Shown in pieces: positions 29,136 to 38,919 of a stretch of 49,510 bases of DNA. Both the position numbers and the translations under genes were made by a program. The stretch's first letter is position 1, and each line of letters opens with the position of its first letter. Source of the DNA: Sorangium sp. (GTDB lineage: Bacteria; Myxococcota_A; Polyangia; Polyangiales; Polyangiaceae); contig JAEUAF010000412.1 in assembly GCA_019695485.1 (NCBI GenBank), forward strand, positions 1 through 49,510. The letters are read 5' to 3'. The notes beneath the pieces are model-generated. The model searched no databases. It was not told where the DNA came from and worked only from the letters and a program-made list of their open reading frames with translations.

Positions 29136-30392
29136 ATGGGCAAACGCGACAGCAAGCCACCGTACGTCGTTCGTCCGCCGACGGCCGTGCTCACGCGGGG
29201 CTTCGACCCGAGGCTCAGCGTCGGGTCCGCGCGGCCTGCCGTGTTTCGCTCGTCGACCTACGTCTTCTCGAGCCCGGAAGCGGCCGAACGAGCCTTCTCG
29301 GTGGCACTCGGCAGGGCTCGCCCGGACGCTGGCGAAAGCGTCGACTTGATCTATTCGCGGCTGTCCCATCCGAACGCCGAGATCTTGGAAGATCAGATCG
29401 TTCCGCTCGAGCCGGGGGCGACCTCGGCCGCAGTTTTCAATTCAGGGATGGCCGCGATTTCCACGACATTTCTGACGTTTTGTGCGCCGGGCTCGCACTT
29501 CATTTATTCGACACCCGTCTACGGCGGGACGCAGCACCTCATTCATCAGCTGCTCGAGCCGCTCGGCATCAAAGGGATCGGCGTGCCCGCGCACGCCACC
29601 GACGAGCTCATTCAGACGATTCGCGACACGCCGGAGCTTGGCCTGGTGTTCTTGGAGACGCCAGCGAACCCGACGCTTGCTATGTGCGATATCGCGGCCT
29701 GTGCGCGAGCGGTTGCGGCGCGCGCGGAACGTCCGCTGCTCGCGGTCGACAACACGTTCTTGGGGCCGTCCTTCCAGCACCCGCTGGAATTCGGGGTCGA
29801 TCTGGTGCTGTACTCGGCGACGAAATTTCTGGCCGGGCACAGTGACATGCTGGGCGGAGTGGTGCTGGGTCGGGACGCCGAGTTGCTCGCCTCGTTGCGC
29901 GGGACGCGCGCCGTGCTCGGCAATATTCTGCAACCTGACGAATGTTGGATCTTGGATAGCCGGTTACCGACGGTGGATCTTCGAATGGTGCGTCAGAGCA
30001 AGAACGCGCAGCGCATTGCCGAGTCGTTGGCGGGGCACGCCCAAATCGAGCAGTTTTTTTATCCGACGCTGCTCGAAGACCCTGAGCAGATCCGTATTCG
30101 GGACGCCCAATGCACGGCGCCCGGCTCGATCTTCGCCTTCGAATTGAAGGGCGGCAAGCCTGCGGCATTCGACTTTCTGCGTCGACTGACGATTGCCCGC
30201 AACGCAGTGAGCCTCGGTGGCGTCGAGACGCTCGCCTGTCACCCCGCGTCTACGACGCACTCCGAGCTCTCTCCCGAGGAGCTGCGAGCCTCGGGCATCG
30301 GCCCAGGTCTGGTCAGGGTTTCAGTGGGCGTCGAACACTACCGAGATCTGCTGGACGACTTTCGCGCCGCGCTCGACGCACTCGAGTCGTGA
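29136..30392 (+). CDS. Cys/Met-metabolism PLP-dependent enzyme (cystathionine gamma-synthase family)
   Basis: YSRLSHPNAEILEDQI, FNSGMAAISTT, VDNTFLGPSFQHPLEFGVDLVLYSATKFLAGHSDMLGG (PLP lysine), SLGGVETLACHPASTTHS. Confidence 0.93.
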   Translation: MGKRDSKPPYVVRPPTAVLTRGFDPRLSVGSARPAVFRSSTYVFSSPEAAERAFSVALGRARPDAGESVDLIYSRLSHPNAEILEDQIVPLEPGATSAAVFNSGMAAISTTFLTFCAPGSHFIYSTPVYGGTQHLIHQLLEPLGIKGIGVPAHATDELIQTIRDTPELGLVFLETPANPTLAMCDIAACARAVAARAERPLLAVDNTFLGPSFQHPLEFGVDLVLYSATKFLAGHSDMLGGVVLGRDAELLASLRGTRAVLGNILQPDECWILDSRLPTVDLRMVRQSKNAQRIAESLAGHAQIEQFFYPTLLEDPEQIRIRDAQCTAPGSIFAFELKGGKPAAFDFLRRLTIARNAVSLGGVETLACHPASTTHSELSPEELRASGIGPGLVRVSVGVEHYRDLLDDFRAALDALES

Positions 30393-30397
30393 GCCGG

Positions 30398-30871
30398 CTA
30401 TCCCGCGGCTTTCCCGAGCAACGCGCTCAGGCGTTCCAAAAACGGCAGCTGCGCCAACATGAGCTTTTGCTCCGCCGCGTGCAGCGGAAAAAACTCGGCG
30501 CGATCGATCTCTGGAAAACGGCGAAGCTTGCCTGAGCCTCGCGGCCATTCGATTTCAAACTCGTTGCTCTTCAAACGGAAGTCAGCAGGCAAGCTGCTAT
30601 CGCTCGCCCACGCGTGCACGACCTTGCCACTTTTTTGTCGAATGTGACCGAGCTCGAGCAGAGGCGGGCCGATCGCGACTCCAACCTCTTCTGCGAACTC
30701 CCGGATCGCGGCGTCGATCAACGCCTCGCCCGGATTGGGCGCACCCTTCGGGATAGTCCAGGCGCCGCTGTCTCGCTTTGCGAAGAAGGGGCCGCCAGGG
30801 TGCGCCAAAAAGACCTCGAGTCCGGACGCGGCGGCCCGGTAAAGCAGCAGTCCTGCGCTGACCTCGCTCAT
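30398..30871 (-). CDS. NUDIX hydrolase
   Basis: Nudix box region GAPNPGEALIDAAIREFAEEVGV; SAGLLLYR start. Confidence 0.9.
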   Translation of the reverse strand: MSEVSAGLLLYRAAASGLEVFLAHPGGPFFAKRDSGAWTIPKGAPNPGEALIDAAIREFAEEVGVAIGPPLLELGHIRQKSGKVVHAWASDSSLPADFRLKSNEFEIEWPRGSGKLRRFPEIDRAEFFPLHAAEQKLMLAQLPFLERLSALLGKAAG

Positions 30872-30927
30872 GCCTCAGTCTAGCCTGAGCCCGAGGAAAA
30901 CGAGGCGTGCGCCCCGTTGTCTCCGGC

Positions 30928-31845
30928 TCAGCGGATCGCGACGATGCAGCAGCCGAGTGAGCAAAATTGGTCAATCGGGCAGGCGGGCAAGTCCGGCCCG
31001 CAGACGGTCTCTCCGGCGTCGCAGGTGTAAGCCGGGGGCGGCGGCGTACCGTCGGGCGGGGTGGCAGGTGTGCAGCTCGCCGGCAGGTCTGCGGCAGTTT
31101 TTCCCGCACAGAGTTCACACTCGCCGCAATCGTTGCCGCACTGGACGCTCTTCTGACAGCGCGGGCAGGCTTTGGTGTCGCCAACGTTGGCGAGTGAACA
31201 GGTCGCGCTCGCCAAGACGTCCACCGAGCTGCCGTCGCTCAGTGCGACCGAGCAACACCCGAAGCAGTCGCAGCCGTTCTGGGTCAGCGGGCTGCAGAAT
31301 TTGATGCACGCGGCGGTGACGGAACACGCCGGATCCGTACTCGGCAATTTGCCGGTGAGACAATCCGTGCTGTAGCGACAGCCGTCATCACCCGCGCCTG
31401 AATTGCCATCGAAGAAGCAGTCTTGCCACTTGGGATCGCGATTGTCTCCGGGAATGCCGGTCGCATACGAGCTTTCGTCGTTGTCGAGCGGGCCGGTGCA
31501 CTCTGGGTCGAAGCCGTCGATCAGACCGTCCCCATCGTCGTCGATACCGTTATTGCACTGCGAGCTCGCAGCGCTGGCGCCTCCGGAGCTCGCAGCGCTA
31601 GCGCCTCCCGAGCTCGTTGCGGTTGCGACAGAGCCTCCTTGGGCGCTGCCAGTGGTTGCCGCGGAGCCGCCCTGGCTGGAAAGCTTCCCGCCAAAGCTCA
31701 CCACGCTGGACCCTGCGCCGCCGCTTGAGTCCGTACTACTAGTGGAGCTGCCTCCGCAGCCCACATTGAAGAGCCCGAGGCTCAGGACAAAGCCCAGTGC
31801 GGCCGCCGGGGCAAGCCGCGCCTTCTGCAGAGGTGAGGGGAGCAT
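30928..31845 (-). CDS. Cys-rich lipoprotein (paralogue of 34382-35284)
   Basis: Lipobox FNVGCGGS, Ser/Gly/Ala linker, [31 protein letters not shown]. Confidence 0.8.
   Translation of the reverse strand: MLPSPLQKARLAPAAALGFVLSLGLFNVGCGGSSTSSTDSSGGAGSSVVSFGGKLSSQGGSAATTGSAQGGSVATATSSGGASAASSGGASAASSQCNNGIDDDGDGLIDGFDPECTGPLDNDESSYATGIPGDNRDPKWQDCFFDGNSGAGDDGCRYSTDCLTGKLPSTDPACSVTAACIKFCSPLTQNGCDCFGCCSVALSDGSSVDVLASATCSLANVGDTKACPRCQKSVQCGNDCGECELCAGKTAADLPASCTPATPPDGTPPPPAYTCDAGETVCGPDLPACPIDQFCSLGCCIVAIR
31562..31609. repeat. 24-bp tandem duplication within lipoprotein linker
   Basis: gagctcgcagcgctggcgcctccg / gagctcgcagcgctagcgcctccc; encodes SGGASAAS twice. Confidence 0.9.
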
Positions 31846-31997
31846 CGCCAGGGTAGGTGGCAACGACACAGCCGGTTTTCTGAACGGCGGCTCAGAATCT
31901 TTTCGGTCGCGAAATTGCCCTACGCAAAGGCCGCGCTTTCCGCGGCGAGCGAAAAACCGAGGCGCCGCAGGCACCTCCGATACTAAAGTCACGCGTC

Positions 31998-33047
31998 GTG
32001 AACGCCCGGTTCCCCCTACGCCACGCGCTCGGGCTGCTGCTCGTGGCCGCGCCCGCTGCGGCGGCGCCACACGCCCCCGCGGAGCTCGCGCTCGAGCGTG
32101 GCGCTGACGCTGGCCAGTGTATCGACGCGGCGCACCTGGTCTCGAGCGTCGAACGGCGTCTGCATCGCAAGGTCTTCTATCCCGAGGCGAAGGCGGAGCT
32201 TCGCCTTACTGTGCGGTTGCTGCGCCGCGCCGAGGCCTGGGTGGCGGAGATTTCGCTCGCCGATGCGCTGGGTCAGCTCGGCGAGCGCGAGCTCACGACG
32301 CGGGCTCGCCACTGTTCGGCGCTCGACGATTCCCTCGCGCTGATCGTGTCCCTGTTGGTCGACACGCCGCCCGAGCGCCCTTCAGAGCTCGCGAAACCGA
32401 GCGCACCGAGCAGAGCCGCGGCTTCGAATGCGGCCGAGCCGACGTCTCGACCCAACGCGCCCCCAACGGCGAGTCCTCGCGCGACGCCGCTCGAGATCCC
32501 GGCGGAGACGCTGGCGCCCCGAGAACCTTGGCAAATCGACGCCGCTGTGGGCGTTTTCGCGGGCTACGGCTTGCTCCCGGAACTGGCGTTCGGTCCCGAG
32601 CTCATGGCGGGCTTTACTCCACCCCGGGGTCCACTCTTCCGGGTGGTAGGGGATTTTTCGCTGCCGAAGGAGAGCTCACTCGACGGGCGCGCCGCTGGGG
32701 TGCGTGTCTCCCTCCAGCGCTTGGGGCTCGATGTCTGCGCGAAAGTGTTCACTCGGCCGGTGCTTGGGGTGTCGTTGTGTGCGGGACAACGCCTTGCGCG
32801 CGTTCGGTCTTCCGGTTTTGGATTCGTAGAGAACCGGGACGATAGCCGTGTTGTGCTCTCGCTCGCCGCGGGCGCCGACGCGCTGATTCCGCTCGGACGG
32901 TACCTTGGGATCGCCCTGGGTGCTGGGGGCGAAGCCCTGCTCAATCGTCTCCAATTCGTGGTCATCGAGGCGAACGGCACGCAAGGCGTGGCAGAAAGCA
33001 GCCGGACGGCGGGCATCGTCAGAATCGGCTTGGCGGGGCGGATTTGA
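31998..33047 (+). CDS. Hypothetical secreted/outer-membrane-like protein
   Basis: Signal peptide [17 protein letters not shown]; Pro/Ala linker; C-terminal Gly-rich alternating hydrophobic segments; GTG start. Confidence 0.65.
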   Translation: MNARFPLRHALGLLLVAAPAAAAPHAPAELALERGADAGQCIDAAHLVSSVERRLHRKVFYPEAKAELRLTVRLLRRAEAWVAEISLADALGQLGERELTTRARHCSALDDSLALIVSLLVDTPPERPSELAKPSAPSRAAASNAAEPTSRPNAPPTASPRATPLEIPAETLAPREPWQIDAAVGVFAGYGLLPELAFGPELMAGFTPPRGPLFRVVGDFSLPKESSLDGRAAGVRVSLQRLGLDVCAKVFTRPVLGVSLCAGQRLARVRSSGFGFVENRDDSRVVLSLAAGADALIPLGRYLGIALGAGGEALLNRLQFVVIEANGTQGVAESSRTAGIVRIGLAGRI

Positions 33048-33132
33048 TCGGAAATCTGCGGCCATGCTTGCCACTCACCAGTCACGCGCTGTATCGCGGC
33101 TCCAGAAGAGCCCTGAAGATAGGTGACCGCGC

Positions 33133-33648
33133 GTGACATCCTCCCATGGCTCGCTCGATCTCCGTCAGCTCTTCGATGAACATGCGCGCTACATTTGGCG
33201 TGCGCTACGCCATCTCGGGGTCGCCGACGCGGACATTGAGGACATTTGCCAAGAGGTCTTCCTCGTGGCGCACCGAAAGCTGTCAGAATTCCAGGGCCGT
33301 TCGTCGCCTCGCACCTGGCTCTATGGGATCGCGTTGCGCGTTGCGTCGGACTACCGCCGCCGTGGCTACATCCGGCGTGAGCGGGCGGTCGCAGATGTCT
33401 CCGAACTGGTCGAGCGTCGGGACGACCGGACGCCGGAGGGGGAGTCTCGGCAGCTGCTCGGCAAGCTGCTCGCCCTACTCGAGGCGGACAAGCGCGAGGT
33501 GCTCGTGCTCTACGAGCTCGAAGGGTTTACCATGAAAGAGGTCGCAGACATGCTCGGCTGCCCCTTGCAAACTGCCTATTCGCGGCTCTACTCAGCCCGG
33601 CAATTACTCAAGGACGCCGTGAGTGCGGCCGGGTCCGGTCGCCCATGA
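33133..33648 (+). CDS. ECF-type RNA polymerase sigma factor
   Basis: LFDEHARYIWRALRHLGVADADIEDICQEVFLVAHRKLSEFQGRSSPRTWLYGIALRVASDYRRR; region 4 YELEGFTMKEVADMLGCPLQTAYSRLYSARQLLK; GTG start. Confidence 0.92.
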   Translation: MTSSHGSLDLRQLFDEHARYIWRALRHLGVADADIEDICQEVFLVAHRKLSEFQGRSSPRTWLYGIALRVASDYRRRGYIRRERAVADVSELVERRDDRTPEGESRQLLGKLLALLEADKREVLVLYELEGFTMKEVADMLGCPLQTAYSRLYSARQLLKDAVSAAGSGRP

Positions 33649-34385
33649 CAACCGCTCCTGATCCGCCACGGCTGAGCGCGGGCGACGCCGAGTCCCCCGA
33701 GCTGTCTGCGTTGTTCCGTGCGGGCGAAGCGGACCTGCCGAGTGGCGCCCAATTGCGTGCATTGCAAGCGCGGCTCGGGCCAGTGCTCGCGCCGGCGGGT
33801 GGTGCCGGGGGGGACCTGCGACGGTTTCTGAAGGTGCCTCGCGTCGGGTTCAAGCTCGGCGCGCTGGTCGGCTTGGGTGTCGCGCTCAGCGTCGCGCTGC
33901 GTTCGGCCACGGTCTCGACGCCGAGCGCGGTGCCCTCCGTGTCGAGCGCGCACGCACTGTCTCCAAGCGCGGCAGCGACGGCTCCGTTCTCGGAGAACGC
34001 TCCGCCCGCGCCAAGCGCCCAACCCGTTGAGACTACTCCCGAGGTGTTGCCCGAGCCGTCGTTGGCGCCACCTGAAACGGCCTCTTCGGCGGCGACCTCG
34101 CGGGGCAATCGCGTGCCGCAACCGGGCTCGGTCAGCGAAGCCGCGCTTCTCGAGCAAGCGCGGCGCGCGCTGAATTCCGACCCGGCACGCGCGCTGGCAC
34201 TCACACGTCAATATCAGCTCAAGTTTCCGAATGGCGTGTTGGGGCAAGAGCGCGAAGTGATCGCCATCGAGGCGTTGCGCCGGCTCGGTCGCACCACGGA
34301 AGCGAGCGAGCGCGCTCGGTCTTTTTCGACGAGCTACCCGGACTCCGCGCATCGACGCGCGGTCGAGACAGGGCGCGCTCCGTGA
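33645..34385 (+). CDS. Single-TM protein coupled to ECF sigma factor (putative membrane regulator/anti-sigma)
   Basis: ATGA overlap with sigma gene; central TM VGFKLGALVGLGVALSVALRS; C-term helical/TPR-like LLEQARRALNSDPARALALTRQYQLKFPNGVLGQEREVIAIEALRRLGR. Confidence 0.65.
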   Translation: MTTAPDPPRLSAGDAESPELSALFRAGEADLPSGAQLRALQARLGPVLAPAGGAGGDLRRFLKVPRVGFKLGALVGLGVALSVALRSATVSTPSAVPSVSSAHALSPSAAATAPFSENAPPAPSAQPVETTPEVLPEPSLAPPETASSAATSRGNRVPQPGSVSEAALLEQARRALNSDPARALALTRQYQLKFPNGVLGQEREVIAIEALRRLGRTTEASERARSFSTSYPDSAHRRAVETGRAP

Positions 34386-35284
34386 AGTGCGGCCGTGCGC
34401 GGGCTCTGCTCCTTTTATGGGTCGGGGCGGGCGCGGGCTGTTCCGAGCAGGTCGCAGTGGGTTCGGACCTTGCACTCTCCCACGCTGGAGGCACCGCCAA
34501 TGGCGGTGCGGGCGGGGCGGCGGCAGCCGGCAGCGCCGGAAGTTCGATGGCCGGGAGCGCAGCGGCCGGCGCGGCCGCCTGCACGCAGAAGACGTGCGGC
34601 GGCAAGCTCTACGCGTGCGGCGATTGCCTCGACAACGACGGCGATGGAGCGATTGACGAACTCGACGGCGAGTGTTTGGGGCCGTGTGACGACGCGGAAG
34701 ATGCGTACTACGCAGGGTTGCACGGTCAAAACAGCGCCGCGTGTCACCAGGATTGCTACTTCGACAACGATGCTGGCCCGGGCAACGACCGCTGTGACTG
34801 GACCTCCACTTGCGACCCACTCTCTGTCGCCCCGAACTTCCCACCCAGCGGGGATGCCAAGTGCGCCTATGATTCCGCCACGCTGAGCCAAGGCAGTTCG
34901 TGTCAGGACTTGCTCACTGTGCAGCCGCAAGTATGCGAGGACGTGTGTCTCCCGTTGACGCCGAACGGCTGTGATTGTTTTGGCTGTTGCGAGCTGCCCG
35001 CGCGGAGCGGACGCTTCGTGTGGATTGGCAGTGACGTTACGCCGCGCTGCGACGCCGCGCATCTCGGGGACGCCTTGTCGTGTCCGCCGTGCACGCCCGT
35101 GCCCTCCTGCTTCAACCGTTGCGATCCGTGCGAGCGCTGCGTTGGCGGTGGCGGCGTCGCGTCCTCGTGTCAGTCCGGTTCGATGCCCGCTTGTCCCGCG
35201 GGCGTTACGGCGTGCGATTCGAGCAACGGCTGCGGAACGAGCGGCTATTGCCTCACCGGCTGCTGCGTCGACGTGCCGCGCTGA
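34382..35284 (+). CDS. Cys-rich lipoprotein (paralogue of 30928-31845)
   Basis: GTGA overlap with preceding gene; lipobox GAGCSEQ, Gly/Ala linker, [28 protein letters not shown]. Confidence 0.8.
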   Translation: MKCGRARALLLLWVGAGAGCSEQVAVGSDLALSHAGGTANGGAGGAAAAGSAGSSMAGSAAAGAAACTQKTCGGKLYACGDCLDNDGDGAIDELDGECLGPCDDAEDAYYAGLHGQNSAACHQDCYFDNDAGPGNDRCDWTSTCDPLSVAPNFPPSGDAKCAYDSATLSQGSSCQDLLTVQPQVCEDVCLPLTPNGCDCFGCCELPARSGRFVWIGSDVTPRCDAAHLGDALSCPPCTPVPSCFNRCDPCERCVGGGGVASSCQSGSMPACPAGVTACDSSNGCGTSGYCLTGCCVDVPR

Positions 35285-35294
35285 AGCGTCGTTC

Positions 35295-36320
35295 TTAGAT
35301 CTCCATGTAGAGAGGCGGTCGCTCTTGGCAGTAGCGTGCGATCGCGCTCAGCGCGTCCTCCGCCAAGTCGCCGAATGCGACGCCCATTCCCGGTCGTTCC
35401 CCCTGTGCCGCATCCCCGCGCAACCAGCGAACGCGGCCGCAGGTCTTGATGAGCGTGCCGTCCGGCAATTGAAACGAAAGCTCCAAGCGCGTTCCTACGG
35501 GAAACAGGTGATAGGTGGCGATGAACACCCCGCCCTCGGAGATGTCCTGCGTTAGCCCCGCATAGAAATGCGTTTCCTCCGTGAACTCGAGTTCGAGCGC
35601 GCAGACCTTGCGCTGCGCGCGTCGCTGCGACGGGGGGGTGCTGTCCGCGCTCCGCGGCGGGAGCGAGCTAGCGCTGAGAGCGACCGCGATGTTCGACAGC
35701 ACCGGATACCCTGCACCGACTTGCTCGCTCTCCCTTGGCGCCACGGATTCCGGCGGAATCGGGGCCGCGAACTCTCGAGAGAGAGCCGAGACCTCCGATC
35801 GCAAGGGGGCGAGCCCCGCTTGCGCCGTCGAGCCTGCGAGCGCCGTTTCGGCGTTAGGCACTACGCTGGCAACGGGGGACGGCGTTGCCGTAGCCTGCAG
35901 TTCGGCTGCGGGAGCGGGGGACGGCGTTGCAACGCTGCGTGCTGCGGCGAGCTCCGCTTCGAGCGCGCTGACGCGACGTTCGAGTTCAGCGATCGTCCGA
36001 TCGCGCTCGCGCAGCGTGGCTGCGAGCCGTTCGGCTCGCGATGAGGAGCTTTCGTCGAGGCTGGCGACGAACTCTGGATCCGGCTCCAGAAAATCCTCGA
36101 GCGCTGGCGACACTTTCGCGTGCGCCCCGCTGAGCGGATTTGTCGCGGGTCGCTGTACTTGTGGATGCTGGCGCTTTGCCACGGCGATCGGCAGTTGTTG
36201 GCCCCAGTCAGACTCAGCCTCCGTCGAGCGTTGCAGCTTCTCCGCGGATTCGCCAAGCAAATCTACGGCTCGAAAGCGTTCGCCGCTGGCGGGCCCCTCC
36301 GGCATCCTCGCAAGTTTCAT
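35295..36320 (-). CDS. PilZ domain protein with N-terminal coiled-coil-like region
   Basis: RRAQRKVCALELEFTEETHFYAGLTQDISEGGVFIATYHLFPVGTRLELSFQLPDG...VRWLRG; AATLRERDRTIAELERRVSALEAELAAA. Confidence 0.82.
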   Translation of the reverse strand: MKLARMPEGPASGERFRAVDLLGESAEKLQRSTEAESDWGQQLPIAVAKRQHPQVQRPATNPLSGAHAKVSPALEDFLEPDPEFVASLDESSSSRAERLAATLRERDRTIAELERRVSALEAELAAARSVATPSPAPAAELQATATPSPVASVVPNAETALAGSTAQAGLAPLRSEVSALSREFAAPIPPESVAPRESEQVGAGYPVLSNIAVALSASSLPPRSADSTPPSQRRAQRKVCALELEFTEETHFYAGLTQDISEGGVFIATYHLFPVGTRLELSFQLPDGTLIKTCGRVRWLRGDAAQGERPGMGVAFGDLAEDALSAIARYCQERPPLYMEI

Positions 36321-36539
36321 TGGCACGGTTCGCGCGACCGATTCCTCTCTTTCTTATACGTGGCGGGTCGCGCCCAGATTCATGCTGGCTCTGACGATCT
36401 TTGTGGGTCGATGCGGGCCGAAGTGCGAACGTTCCCAAAACCACGCCCGAATTTGGAAGCGCTTGGCAGCGTGCGTTGGGAGATGATAGCCGTCGTTCGC
36501 ATGAATCCGCAGTTACTCGGAGTCGGTGTGGGACCCCGG

Positions 36540-37316
36540 ATGCGTGTATCCCTCCCGAGCCGTCGGTCGCCCACAGCGCCCGCGCTCGCCGCGTGCTGTT
36601 TGCTTCTGTTCGGCGTCGCGTGCAAGGACGAGGCGACCATCGCTTGCCAAGCCGAGCTCGCCAAGGCGCAGGGCATCGTGAAGAGCTCCGGTTCGACGGC
36701 GAGCGGGGTCAAAGAAAGCCTGGCTGCCGTCGATGCTGCGCTCTCGGCTTGCCGCGCCGCGGGTCGTACGAGTGAAAGCGAGGAGCTTAGCAAGGCGCGG
36801 AGTGAACTCGCGTCCCACCTCGAGGTGCTAAACCAGCGCAGTGGTCGCCAGCGCCGCGCCAAGCCTTCGGCCGCAGAGACCGAGGAGCTCATCAAGCACG
36901 GCGATCCGAGCTGTCCGCGCGGAATGGCCTACAAAGCGGAGGACAGCGACAAGCAGGTGCGCTGCATCGGGCCACAACCGATTCGAATGCCCTGGGCCAA
37001 GGTGCGCGAATACTACAAAGCGCAGGGTTTCCGCGTCGACGCGACGGACGCGCCGCCCACGCTGCGTGTCGAGTATGGAGCTGAGCGTATCGTCTTCGGG
37101 TACGAGGCCGCAAATTCAGCGAATGCACCGAAGTGTCTCACCTACTACCCAGCTCCGGGGATCCCTTGGCAAGAGGCGGTTGCGCGGGTCACGGGTGCAG
37201 ATCTGCGTCGCATCAAGCTGGATTCGCCCGTGCCTTTGCCAGACGGTGACGTCCCCCTGCACGTCGACGAGACCAAGGACAAGCTCGTGATCGCGCTTGG
37301 CGCCTGTTCGCCGTGA
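36540..37316 (+). CDS. Hypothetical lipoprotein
   Basis: MRVSLPSRRSPTAPALAACCLLLFGVACKDE signal/lipobox; upstream part of ORF is antisense to PilZ gene. Alternative ATG at 36501. Confidence 0.65.
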   Translation: MRVSLPSRRSPTAPALAACCLLLFGVACKDEATIACQAELAKAQGIVKSSGSTASGVKESLAAVDAALSACRAAGRTSESEELSKARSELASHLEVLNQRSGRQRRAKPSAAETEELIKHGDPSCPRGMAYKAEDSDKQVRCIGPQPIRMPWAKVREYYKAQGFRVDATDAPPTLRVEYGAERIVFGYEAANSANAPKCLTYYPAPGIPWQEAVARVTGADLRRIKLDSPVPLPDGDVPLHVDETKDKLVIALGACSP

Positions 37317-37440
37317 GACCGGTCCGGCTGTCATACCAACGGGTGACACGTGGATTACCTCAGCGACGGGTGGGGCAGGACGAACCACTCATTTTTTGTC
37401 GAGCACTTCATGCGTCAAAAGCTTGACCGTTCCTCCCGTC

Positions 37441-38859
37441 ATGAAGTTCCGCGTCCGCGCCGCGTCGCTGGTGGTCTGGGGTGCGCTGAGTGCGCTGAGT
37501 TCCGGCCTCGCTCTCGCCGACGCGCCGGCCACGGCGAAGGTCGTGAGCGGAGCGGGCAGCAGTGTTGGAGGGCTGTTTACGGCTGGCCCGGAGGGAGCGG
37601 AGCTCGCTCTGCCGAGCGGCGCTCACCTGCGCTTGTCAGCGGGGGGCGCGGTTCGCGTCTTTGGCCAACCGCAGCGCCTCGATCTCGATCGCAGCGGTAA
37701 GACCCCAACCTGGTCCGTGTCCCTGACCCGCGGGCGGCTCGACTTGGACGTCCCCGCGAAGCCAAAGAACGCCTTGCTCATCTCGACCGAGAGAGGCTCT
37801 GTCTTCGTGCTGAACGGGCGGGCCAGTGTTCTCGCTGAAGCCAGCGATCTATTCGTCGTGAACGAATCCGGTAGCGTGCGAAGTTACATCGATAATCGCT
37901 GGACGACGATCGAGGTCAATCATCTCTCGCACATCGACGCCGAACATCCGATGGGCGCGGACGAAACGCTGTTGCCTAGCCCGGCGTTGGCCTCGAGCAG
38001 GCGCATGTGGTTCGCAGCCGGTGAGGCGCCCGAGCTCGAGGGGTTCGGCTGGCAAGCGGTCGTCGGAGCGCGCGGCTATCAGCTGGAATTGCGCGAAGGC
38101 GAGCGAGTGCTCGCGACTCGCACAACCGACGCGACGCACCTGACGGGGGCCCTCGGCCGCTTCGAGCCAGGGGACTATCAGCTGGTCGTACGCGCGATTG
38201 ACGCGCATGGCTTCGTTGGGCATTGGTCCGAGCCGCGCGCGCTGCGAGTGATTGGTATCGACCTACCGAAGGGCGCGTACGTGGAGAATGGCGGCATCTT
38301 CCTCACGGGCGGGCAGAAGGTTCGCTTTTCGCACACCGACGGCCTGGAGATGACCTACGTCGGTGCCGGTCGCTACCTACCCGCCAGCGAACAGGTGGGG
38401 CTCTATCGTAATGAGCGCACCGTCGTAAGCTTTCGGTTTCCGAATTCGCAAGAGAACGTGATTGCGCGGCTCGAGCCGCGCGACGTTTATGCGCAAGTCT
38501 TCGCGGGTCCGAAGAAGGCCGTCTGGCCGCGAGATCGGATCGAGCTTTCGGTGCGTTTGCGGACCCGCGCGGGCGGCCCGGTGCCCGCATTTCTCAATGT
38601 CGTGCCGAACGTCTCGCTGGGCGTGGAGCACCTCAACGTCGAGTGGCGTCGCGAAGGCGATGAGCTGCATGCCGTCGTCCCGCCCGCGATTGGGAGCGGC
38701 CCGTGGGTCATTCGCGTCGAGGTCGCGGACCAGTACGGAATCCCGCTTGGCCGCGATTTCGTCGAGGTTTTGGGACAACCCAGTCAGCCTCGCGAGCGCG
38801 CGCAGACACCGAAACAGAGCGACACGCGTGTCAGCGTAACCAGCCCTCTTACCGACTGA
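37441..38859 (+). CDS. FecR domain-containing secreted protein
   Basis: Signal peptide; GAELALPSGAHLRLSAGGAVRVFG...VSLTRGRLDLDVPAK...VFVLNGRASVLAEASDLFVVNESGSVRS FecR-like. Confidence 0.75.
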   Translation: MKFRVRAASLVVWGALSALSSGLALADAPATAKVVSGAGSSVGGLFTAGPEGAELALPSGAHLRLSAGGAVRVFGQPQRLDLDRSGKTPTWSVSLTRGRLDLDVPAKPKNALLISTERGSVFVLNGRASVLAEASDLFVVNESGSVRSYIDNRWTTIEVNHLSHIDAEHPMGADETLLPSPALASSRRMWFAAGEAPELEGFGWQAVVGARGYQLELREGERVLATRTTDATHLTGALGRFEPGDYQLVVRAIDAHGFVGHWSEPRALRVIGIDLPKGAYVENGGIFLTGGQKVRFSHTDGLEMTYVGAGRYLPASEQVGLYRNERTVVSFRFPNSQENVIARLEPRDVYAQVFAGPKKAVWPRDRIELSVRLRTRAGGPVPAFLNVVPNVSLGVEHLNVEWRREGDELHAVVPPAIGSGPWVIRVEVADQYGIPLGRDFVEVLGQPSQPRERAQTPKQSDTRVSVTSPLTD

Positions 38860-38871
38860 GCGCGCGGGCGC

Positions 38872-38910
38872 GCCGAGCGACCGCTCGGCTCGTCACCCGA
38901 CCGGTCGGGT
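38872..38910. terminator. Two tandem hairpin-capable palindromes in convergent gap; candidate bidirectional terminator
   Basis: GCCGAGCG-AC-CGCTCGGC (38872-38889) and perfect 16-bp palindrome ACCCGACCGGTCGGGT (38895-38910). Confidence 0.5.
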
Positions 38911-38919
38911 TAGATCGAC

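Noticed and set aside
33588-34844. 418-aa minus-strand ORF
   Set aside because: Antisense to the sigma/TM protein/lipoprotein operon; Arg-rich low-information translation.
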